Positions 57,685 to 64,000 of a DNA stretch of 64,000 nucleotides are shown piece after piece (position 1 is the first letter of the stretch; each line of letters opens with the position of its first letter). The notes under the pieces were generated by a model. It saw nothing but the letters and a program-made list of their open reading frames with translations. It did not search any database and was not told the origin of the DNA. This stretch comes from an uncultured Clostridia bacterium (GTDB taxonomy: Bacteria; Bacillota; Clostridia; Christensenellales; Borkfalkiaceae): contig CAJFQM010000010.1 of assembly GCA_904419075.1 (NCBI GenBank), forward strand, positions 1-64,000, given 5' to 3'. Both the position numbers and the translations under genes were made by a program.

Positions 57685-60600
57685 GTGAGAACAAAGAACA
57701 AAACCATAACGGCGATAGCGTCCGTTTTTTTCTGTGCCGCACTTGTCGGTAGTACGGCGGGATTCATGTCCCGCACGGCAAAGGCGGAGGACAAACTCCT
57801 TTACGAAGCGGATTTTGAAAATTTGTCCCTTTCCGCAACCGCCGATGAAATTTATCAGAGCACTTTTATTGCGGGAGCAACCCGTTCCGTCGTTCAGACC
57901 GCGCCTGCCTACATAGAAGCGCCCTATACCTTCGGCGAGGACGGCTATCAGAAAGACAATCTGTATCTGGATACGAGTCGCGGCATTCCTTCAACGGATA
58001 CTGCGGAAGATTATACGTTTGAAATCGTTTTTCAGACTTACGGATTCGTGAACGATATGACGCTGCAATTTACGGGAGAGGATACGGAGGCTTATAAATC
58101 CGTCGTCATTTTTACCCCGGACGGTACGGCCAAAGCAGAGGAATACGGTACGGAAAAATATCTTACGCTTTCGTCGGCGGAACTGTCTGCGGACGGCTGG
58201 TGGAGCGCGGAAATCTCCGTCTCGGGGACGGGCGGATTCATCGCTCCTGCCTTTTATATGTCTGCGACGGACTACGAATCAGCCAATGCACAGAACAATA
58301 CGGGAATCCGGCTTTCGCAGTTCAAAGTGACGAACTCGGCCGAAACGGTGATTTACGAGCTCGAAGTCACTGCCGGACTGGAAGGCAACGATGCGATATT
58401 CGGCGCGACGGGTTTTGCGGGAATTGCTTCCGCGAGCACGAAAACAGGCGCGGGGATAGAGGGAAAAACTCTGAAAGGAGTATACGATTTCTTTGATAAC
58501 GGCTGGCAGACGGAAGCGGTCTATACCAACGAGAACGAATTCAACATTACAATGGAATCGGGAAAGAAATACGTTGTAGAATTTGAAGTCGCTTTGTTCG
58601 GCAGCGCGGCGGAGGCGGATTGTCTGTTTGAACAGATCGGAGTGGACGGAATCAGTTCTCAGGCGATTTTGTATGCGGACGGGACTTTTAAGGCCGTGGA
58701 ATACGGAGAGACAAAAATTTTTGAAAGCTGCGATATTTCTTACGAAGGAGGAATCTTTCACGTCAAAGCGACGATAAACGGACTCGGAGGCAAATTCAAG
58801 ACGTCCGTCAATCTCAATTCCTCCGCTCCCGCGGAAGCCAACGAAAATAAGGATACCGGAATTTATTTCGATAATCTGAAAATATGGGAAAAGTCCGAAG
58901 TGCAGCCGACGGGCGAATATAAAACGCTTTTCAGCGAAAATTTCGATCTCGTTCCTCCCGAAACCTCGGGGAGCGACCCGATGTACCATGCGACGGGGTT
59001 CGCGGGAACCTGCTACTCTCTCGGCGTGGAGGACGGAGCAATCGGGGGAAGCCGTTCCATGAAGGCGATCTATCAATTTTATGAGGACGATGAAGGCTGG
59101 CAGAACGGAAATGCCTATCTCGATTCGGGACGGACGTCGGGTACCGTGGACGGGGATATTTACCGCTTTACCATGAAAATCAAACCCTTCGGGGACTGGA
59201 AAAACGCAAGCGTCAGTTTCCAATATGAAAAGGCGGCGGGAATTACCGAATCCGTGGCTCTGAATAAAGACGGTACGGTGCGCTTGGAAAAGACGGCGGG
59301 CGGAAAGCTCATTTCCGCAGAGTCCGAATATGCGGACGGCGTCTACGATCTGACGATTTACATGTACGGCAACGGCGGGTATATTTTTAACTTTTTCTAT
59401 ATGCAGGCTTCCGACCCGGCGGCATCCAACGAAAAGCTCGATACGGGATTCTATCTCGACGATTATGCGTTTGCCAAGCAGAATAAAGGCGAGGCCGTCG
59501 GTCTGAACAAAAAATCTTCTCTCTATAATAAATCGACGGGAGGGGATTTCCGAACGGGAGCGACCCTGTCGGAAATCGACTCGGTAAAATTGGACGAAAA
59601 ACAGCTGACGGAAGCAGAATATTCTTATTCGGACGGTATACTCACGATAAAAGAAAGCGCCTTGAAGTCGCTTTCGGTCGGTATACATTCTCTCACGGCG
59701 GAGGGTGACGGAACGGTTTCCGAGGCTGAAATCTATGTAGCGGACGCACTGACGGGTACGGCCTACGAGACGGACTTTTCCGGTATGCCCGATTTGAACG
59801 GCGATCAAGCGGCAAAAGACGCATTCTTTCAAAACAGCTATATGGACCCCGGAGATCACAATATTTATACGGTAGACGAAGGGGATAACAGAATGATAAA
59901 ATTTTCCTCTCCCGGAGCGGTTTCGGACACGATAAAATCGATGTTCCAGTCGAATCCTCAGGGCGCGCGGCTGAGCATGTTGAAAAAGGAGCAGTGGAAC
60001 AGCGTTTCCATGGATTGGAAACCCGAAAACGGAACGAGGATCGGCGTCACGGGCAGGGTGTATGACAATGGTGCGGATACCATGATTTTCTATATGGAAA
60101 TCGACCTTGTCAACGGTCTCAGAACGGACGACGGAACGCAGTCCTATTCTGCGAGCTGGAACGTTGAGGAAAAAGGGAACGGCTGGTATACTTTAACAAT
60201 CACTTTTCGCTTTACCGGCGAAGAATTCAGCCGCGATGCTTCGGGGTATCTCATTTTCGGAGCGGCGAAGGAAGCCGAAAATACCGCATGGTATCTCGAT
60301 AATTTCAAAGCTCAGACGGAGCTTTATCCTTCCTATGAGGGCGGAAACGAGGTGTACGATCTCGCGTCGGGAAATACTCCCTATTATTTAATCAACCTTT
60401 GCGGAACGTTTGAAATTACGTCCGTCGCGGCGGGGGAAACCGTTCTGAATAAAGACGCGGATTATACGCTGTCCCAAACGCCGAACGGAAATACTCGTTT
60501 GGAACTGACCGAGGCTTTCTGTAAACAATATCCTTTGGAGAGCAGCATCGTCCTTACGGTATCGACGTCGAAGGGAACGGAATTGACGCTTCCTTTCTCG

Positions 60601-61506
60601 GTGACGGATACTTCTCCGATTCTTCCCGAAACTCCGATTGCCTACGATAAAGCGAGCGGAAAAGACGCTGTATTTGCCGTGGATTTACGTGGCATGACGA
60701 TTTCCCGTATTTCTTTGCAAGGAACCGATCTCATCGGAACGGAATACTATCTCGACGCACAGAATAATCTCGTGTTCAAGTACGATTATCTGAAAGGGCT
60801 CGAAACGGGAGAACACGAATTTGTCTTAGTGACTTCTTCGGGCGCGACGGGGACTTTCACCGTTTCCGTTTCCGACAGCACGCCCGAGTTTTCCGGTACG
60901 AACGTTTACGATAAAAATGTCGGCGGAGCGCTCGAAGTAAGCATAGAACTTTTCGGAAAGGAAATCGTTTCCGTGACGTTCGGGGACAGGACGCTCACGG
61001 CGGAGGAATACGCCTATGCGGACGGGAAACTGACGATTTCGGAATCGGTGCTGAACGCCTTGAATGCGGGAAGCTATACTCTGACGGTCGTCACGACGGC
61101 TGCGGCGTCGACACAGGTGGAGGTCAAAGACCTGCCCCCCGCAATTACGGGAGAATATACCGTAAAACAGGGAGAAGAACTCGTTTTGTCCGTGGAGCTT
61201 AACGGCAAAGAAATCGTTTCAATCGTCGTCGACGGACTACTCCTCAGAGCGGACGAATACAGCTATTCGGACGGAACGCTTACGATAAAACCTGAGATTT
61301 TTGACGAGCTTGCGGCAGGGGAAAGAAAAATCGTGCTTACGACCACGGGCGGCAGCGCGGAAATATCGTTTACTCTGTTGGTTCCCGAGAAAGGTGACGA
61401 GGGCACAAATCCCGTAAAAGTCGGCTGCGGGAGCAGCTTTTCCGTCGGAACGGCGGCGGGACTCGGAGCAGCGCTTGCGGTACTCATAAAGAAGAGAAGA
61501 AAATAA
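57685..61506 (+). CDS. Giant surface protein with lectin-like and X2-type modules and GCGS anchor
   Basis: A 1273-residue secreted protein. The GTG at 57685 is the start because GGGAGGA lies six to seven bases upstream; a TTG at 57670 precedes that RBS. A type I signal peptide (about 1-36, ending AKAED) is followed by concanavalin-like sandwiches at about 40-230, 230-400, 405-605 and 690-885. Five X2/Ig-like modules (about 612-690, 888-984, 985-1070, 1072-1152, 1155-1232) share the pattern DYxxxxGxLxIxxxxLxxLxxGxHxL. The tail has VGCGSS, a hydrophobic segment and KKRRK, matching the end of the protein at 15802. X2 modules occur in cellulosomal scaffolds and cell-wall proteins. No catalytic site was recognised; glycan binding at the cell surface is the likely role. 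A GH127 gene follows. Confidence 0.82.
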   Translation: MRTKNKTITAIASVFFCAALVGSTAGFMSRTAKAEDKLLYEADFENLSLSATADEIYQSTFIAGATRSVVQTAPAYIEAPYTFGEDGYQKDNLYLDTSRGIPSTDTAEDYTFEIVFQTYGFVNDMTLQFTGEDTEAYKSVVIFTPDGTAKAEEYGTEKYLTLSSAELSADGWWSAEISVSGTGGFIAPAFYMSATDYESANAQNNTGIRLSQFKVTNSAETVIYELEVTAGLEGNDAIFGATGFAGIASASTKTGAGIEGKTLKGVYDFFDNGWQTEAVYTNENEFNITMESGKKYVVEFEVALFGSAAEADCLFEQIGVDGISSQAILYADGTFKAVEYGETKIFESCDISYEGGIFHVKATINGLGGKFKTSVNLNSSAPAEANENKDTGIYFDNLKIWEKSEVQPTGEYKTLFSENFDLVPPETSGSDPMYHATGFAGTCYSLGVEDGAIGGSRSMKAIYQFYEDDEGWQNGNAYLDSGRTSGTVDGDIYRFTMKIKPFGDWKNASVSFQYEKAAGITESVALNKDGTVRLEKTAGGKLISAESEYADGVYDLTIYMYGNGGYIFNFFYMQASDPAASNEKLDTGFYLDDYAFAKQNKGEAVGLNKKSSLYNKSTGGDFRTGATLSEIDSVKLDEKQLTEAEYSYSDGILTIKESALKSLSVGIHSLTAEGDGTVSEAEIYVADALTGTAYETDFSGMPDLNGDQAAKDAFFQNSYMDPGDHNIYTVDEGDNRMIKFSSPGAVSDTIKSMFQSNPQGARLSMLKKEQWNSVSMDWKPENGTRIGVTGRVYDNGADTMIFYMEIDLVNGLRTDDGTQSYSASWNVEEKGNGWYTLTITFRFTGEEFSRDASGYLIFGAAKEAENTAWYLDNFKAQTELYPSYEGGNEVYDLASGNTPYYLINLCGTFEITSVAAGETVLNKDADYTLSQTPNGNTRLELTEAFCKQYPLESSIVLTVSTSKGTELTLPFSVTDTSPILPETPIAYDKASGKDAVFAVDLRGMTISRISLQGTDLIGTEYYLDAQNNLVFKYDYLKGLETGEHEFVLVTSSGATGTFTVSVSDSTPEFSGTNVYDKNVGGALEVSIELFGKEIVSVTFGDRTLTAEEYAYADGKLTISESVLNALNAGSYTLTVVTTAAASTQVEVKDLPPAITGEYTVKQGEELVLSVELNGKEIVSIVVDGLLLRADEYSYSDGTLTIKPEIFDELAAGERKIVLTTTGGSAEISFTLLVPEKGDEGTNPVKVGCGSSFSVGTAAGLGAALAVLIKKRRK

Positions 61507-61520
61507 TAAGGATAAAAAAC

Positions 61521-61545
61521 GAGAGGGGGAAAATTTCCCCCTCTC
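61521..61545 (+). promoter_or_regulatory. Intercistronic hairpin before the GH127 gene
   Basis: An 11-bp stem of GAGAGGGGGAA against its complement around a 3-nt loop, without a T-run on the plus strand. It probably stabilises the mRNA or sets the ratio between the surface protein and GH127. Confidence 0.5.
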
Positions 61546-61568
61546 TGCAATAAATTAAAGGTGTGGAA

Positions 61569-63320
61569 ATGGAAAAAATAAAAGGAGCAACTGTCGTTTC
61601 GCACGGAATTACGCAGCAACTTTGCGAACGGATTGCAACGAGATGGCTGAACGGAATCGCGGAAACGAATCCGGCGATTTTAGCGGTTTTTTCCGACAGA
61701 GATGTGAGGCCGTACAGGGATCTTTTGGCATGGTCGGGAGAATTTGCCGGCAAATATCTTACGGGCGCCTATTTCGTATGGAGACAGACGGGCGACGAAC
61801 AATTAAAGGCGTATGTCCTGAATTTTATCGAAAGGCTCTTGAAATTACAGGATTCCGACGGATACTTCGGCTGCTTTTCCCGCGCCACCCGATTTACGGG
61901 CGCGCTTCCGCAGACGCCGGACAAACGGCCGTGGACGTGGGATTTGTGGGGCAATTACCATATAGCCTTCGGTTTGCTGCTTTGGCATAAGGCGGTCGGC
62001 GAGGAGAGATATTTTCGGGCCGTGGAAAAATTGGCGGAGCTGGTAAGGATTTCTTTTTACGGGGAAAAAGAAAATATCGTAGCGGCGGGGTGTTCGGAAA
62101 TGAATCTTGCCGTATATCATTTATTCGGAATTTTATATAATGCGACGGGAGAGAAAAAATATTTCGAGTTCATGCGGAATATCGAAGAGGATATGCAAAG
62201 CCCCGAATCGGGCAATTGGCTGGAATTATTGGCTTCGGGCGGAAGATTTTGCGACTCTTCGAAGCCTCGCTGGGAAAGTTTACATATTCTGATGGGCTTC
62301 AAAGAGGCCTATGCGGCAACGGGAGATAAAAAGTACCTTACCGCACTTTCGCGCGCGGTAAAAAGCATTTTTGAAACGGACGTCCATAATACGGGAGGGT
62401 TTTCCACTCATGAACGGGCGATCGGAACGCCTTATGAAAACGGGACGATAGAGACCTGTTGTGTCGTCGCTTTCGACGCGTTGGTACTGGAACTTTATAA
62501 ACTCACGGGCGAGCCGTCCCTCATCGATTTTCTGGAACGCGCACATTATAATGCCGCGATGGGAGCGGTTTCTCCGTCGGGCGCGTGGGCCACGTACGAT
62601 ACGCCCATGGAAGGAGAAAAGTTTGCCAATTTTCACGGCTGCGATTTTCAGAGCCGTCCCGGCGGACCCATGTTAAATTGTTGTTCTGTAAATTTCCCCC
62701 GCGGTGTGGCGGAAAGCGAAGAATGGACCGTGGCGGAGGACGAGTCGGGAATTTACTTGAACGGTTTCGAGCCGAAGGAAATTTCTCGAGAAGGGCTGCG
62801 GCTGAAAATCGAAAGCAATTATCCTGCGGAAAATCGCATTCTTATTTTCTGTGAAGCGGAAGGGGAGAAAAAGAAAATATTTTTGAGAATCCCCGCTTGG
62901 TCGAAAAATACGCGGCTTGTCGTAAACGGAGAAATCAGAAGCGTCCGAAGCGGAGAATATGTCCGTCTTCCCCAAAATTGTAAAGCCGAATTTTTTCCGG
63001 ACTTTTCCGTTCGTTTTGAAAAAGGAGGAGGGGATTATTCGGAAAAATATAGTATCTTCCGAGGCCCTGTCCTTTTTGCGTGGGACGTTTCTTTCAATCC
63101 CGATTTTTCCGACCGAAACGGAGGAAACGGTTTTACGACGGCGGAGCGTCTGAACGAATTGAATTTGCCCGTCCTCAGATTTTCCGACTTTGAAAGGGCG
63201 GAATACCGTAAAGAAGAAGGCAAAATTGAAATGATTTTACCCGGCGGCGCGGTTTTGGTCGATTTCTTTCATGCCGGAGAAACAGGGGGATTATATAAAA
63301 CCTGGCTGTCGGTACAATAA
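61569..63320 (+). CDS. GH127 (DUF1680) beta-L-arabinofuranosidase-type glycosidase
   Basis: A 583-residue cytoplasmic enzyme with an (alpha/alpha)6 barrel (about 15-400) and C-terminal beta-sandwiches (about 400-583). The zinc-cysteine site of GH127 is visible: Glu295 and Cys297 in IETCC, and Cys371-Cys372 in LNCCSVNFPRG, one of which is the unusual cysteine nucleophile known from HypBA1. HypBA1-type enzymes remove beta-L-arabinofuranosyl residues from plant glycoproteins and related glycans; others in the family act on different furanosides. The ATG at 61569 is preceded by AAGGTGTGG. It follows the X2 surface protein and is closed by a terminator, so it belongs to the AraC-controlled unit. 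Confidence 0.9.
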   Translation: MEKIKGATVVSHGITQQLCERIATRWLNGIAETNPAILAVFSDRDVRPYRDLLAWSGEFAGKYLTGAYFVWRQTGDEQLKAYVLNFIERLLKLQDSDGYFGCFSRATRFTGALPQTPDKRPWTWDLWGNYHIAFGLLLWHKAVGEERYFRAVEKLAELVRISFYGEKENIVAAGCSEMNLAVYHLFGILYNATGEKKYFEFMRNIEEDMQSPESGNWLELLASGGRFCDSSKPRWESLHILMGFKEAYAATGDKKYLTALSRAVKSIFETDVHNTGGFSTHERAIGTPYENGTIETCCVVAFDALVLELYKLTGEPSLIDFLERAHYNAAMGAVSPSGAWATYDTPMEGEKFANFHGCDFQSRPGGPMLNCCSVNFPRGVAESEEWTVAEDESGIYLNGFEPKEISREGLRLKIESNYPAENRILIFCEAEGEKKKIFLRIPAWSKNTRLVVNGEIRSVRSGEYVRLPQNCKAEFFPDFSVRFEKGGGDYSEKYSIFRGPVLFAWDVSFNPDFSDRNGGNGFTTAERLNELNLPVLRFSDFERAEYRKEEGKIEMILPGGAVLVDFFHAGETGGLYKTWLSVQ

Positions 63321-63328
63321 ATCAGAAG

Positions 63329-63366
63329 AAAGCACATAGATAAAATTTTTCTATGTGCTTTTTTAA
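63329..63366 (+). terminator. Terminator after the GH127 gene
   Basis: AAAGCACATAG (63329-63339) pairs with CTATGTGCTTT (63351-63361), followed by T-rich sequence. The 63367-63520 stretch after it holds no gene or element I recognise. Confidence 0.85.
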
Positions 63367-63520
63367 TAAAGACAAATGTCTTTTAGGAAAGCAGTGAGAG
63401 GCTCCGAAAATGCTTCTCTCGGACGTATGGAATTTTTGATTCCCCTTCTTTCGGAGGGGGATTTCAGGGTAAACGCATTCCGTTTTGAAGGAGTGGATTA
63501 AAACAAATAATTCCTTGAAG

Positions 63521-63560
63521 AAGCGCCCCGCGGATAAAATGTCCGCGGGGCGCTTTTTTT
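63521..63560. terminator. GC-rich bidirectional terminator hairpin
   Basis: A 14-bp perfect stem, 63521-63534 with 63542-63555, then T7 on the plus strand. It directly follows the 3' end of the minus-strand AraC gene and blocks transcription coming from the left as well. Confidence 0.8.
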
Positions 63561-64000
63561 AATCTTCCCAATGAAAATTGTCCTTTGCACCGATGTACTT
63601 TTTATAGCTTCTCGGCGTCAGACCGACGGCCTTGATGAAATTTTTGTTGAAGTTCTGTTTATTGTTGTATCCTACCTGCAATGCAAGGTCGGAAACCGAC
63701 ATATTCGTTTTTTCCAAAAGTAATTTTGCCTTGAATATTCTCACGTGATTGATATATTCGTTGATAGACATTGAAAATTTTTCGTTGAACAGTTTGTTCA
63801 GATAATTTTGGGAGACGCCCGCGATTTCCGCAACTTCCTTGACCGATATGGAGTGCGAATATTTTTCGGCGATAAATTTTATGGCAATGCGCAGATATTT
63901 TACCCCCGAAAAATTCGGCATATAGTTTTCGCGTATGTAATTTTCGGCAATTTGCGAAATCAGCGCCGCGATATAAAAATCCATGGGGAGGGAGCGTTTG
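63559..64000 (-). CDS. AraC family regulator, C-terminal part (runs off the window)
   Basis: The open frame continues past an internal Met to the right edge, so the N-terminus is outside the window; at least 146 residues are visible. They contain the AraC double helix-turn-helix: YSHSISVKEVAEIAGVSQNY with LNKLFNEKFSMSINEYINHV, then NMSVSDLALQVGYNNKQNFN and KAVGLTPRSYKKY. The preceding helical segment (IAALISQIAENYIREN) may be the end of a sensor domain, as in response-regulator or cupin AraC types. Its target genes are probably outside the window. Confidence 0.88.
   Translation of the reverse strand, partial: KRSLPMDFYIAALISQIAENYIRENYMPNFSGVKYLRIAIKFIAEKYSHSISVKEVAEIAGVSQNYLNKLFNEKFSMSINEYINHVRIFKAKLLLEKTNMSVSDLALQVGYNNKQNFNKNFIKAVGLTPRSYKKYIGAKDNFHWED

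Noticed and set aside
58279..59859. 526-residue open frame on the minus strand opposite the X2 surface protein
   Set aside because: Antisense shadow without RBS or recognisable motifs.
1..64000. tRNA, rRNA, insertion sequence, phage or CRISPR
   Set aside because: None was recognised on either strand by reading; no transposase, integrase or Cas motifs appear among the translated frames.

Overview
The window (about 48% GC by eye) reads as a chromosomal segment of a low- to mid-GC Gram-positive anaerobe of the Clostridia. Supporting signs are AGGAGG-type ribosome binding sites, TTGACA/TATAAT promoters with 17-bp spacers and frequent extended -10 TGn elements, type II lipoprotein signal peptides, a DarA-type cyclic-di-AMP receptor and many carbohydrate ABC importers. 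A gut member of the Christensenellales (Borkfalkiaceae-like) is my guess from the style of the surface proteins; nothing here proves it. No rRNA, tRNA, CRISPR array, phage gene or insertion sequence was seen.

Layout. 1-4.65 kb: the tail of a membrane protein with its terminator, then a MarR regulator with an operator inside a consensus promoter, and a two-gene heterodimeric ABC exporter. 4.7-20.8 kb: a fructan-type locus. A LacI repressor is divergent from a ~15-kb operon with two palindromic operators. The operon holds a cytoplasmic GH32 enzyme, a small membrane protein, a GH32-like lipoprotein, a complete five-gene Opp/Dpp-family ABC importer, a cell-surface lectin/Ig protein and a second GH32-like lipoprotein. 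20.9-23.7 kb: small genes outside the sugar loci (a two-domain unknown, darA, an HExxH membrane protein) and a remnant of an RpiR regulator.

23.8-28.7 kb: a secreted concanavalin-like gene broken by an in-frame TAG, an ArsR-type regulator with a large C-terminal beta domain, a GH2 enzyme and an AraC regulator. 28.8-47.8 kb: a second glycan locus. It runs DUF5107/TPR protein, TIM-barrel (DUF6067-like) protein, a CUT1 sugar importer (binding protein and two permeases, no ATPase), three large exported proteins (Ig-like; DUF4838; Big_2/GLUG with an internal duplication), then an SGNH esterase and a GH1 beta-glycosidase from their own promoter. 47.8-63.4 kb: a third locus with a Gfo/Idh/MocA oxidoreductase, a TIM-barrel lipoprotein, another ATPase-less CUT1 importer, a nucleoside-hydrolase-family protein, a divergent AraC regulator, a 1273-residue surface protein with five X2-like modules, and a GH127 beta-L-arabinofuranosidase-type enzyme. 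63.5-64 kb: the C-terminal part of another AraC regulator that runs off the window.

How the genes fit: large exported or lipid-anchored proteins bind or trim glycans outside, binding proteins and permeases import oligosaccharides, and cytoplasmic GH32, GH2, GH1, GH127, SGNH, DUF6067-like and oxidoreductase enzymes finish them. Both CUT1 importers probably use one shared ATPase encoded elsewhere. The strongest candidates for something undescribed are: a 16-bp element placed at identical distance upstream of two promoters, one next to an 11-G tract; a Cys-containing GCGS C-terminal anchor on the two largest surface proteins that lack a lipobox; and the set of DUF-only enzymes in locus two.
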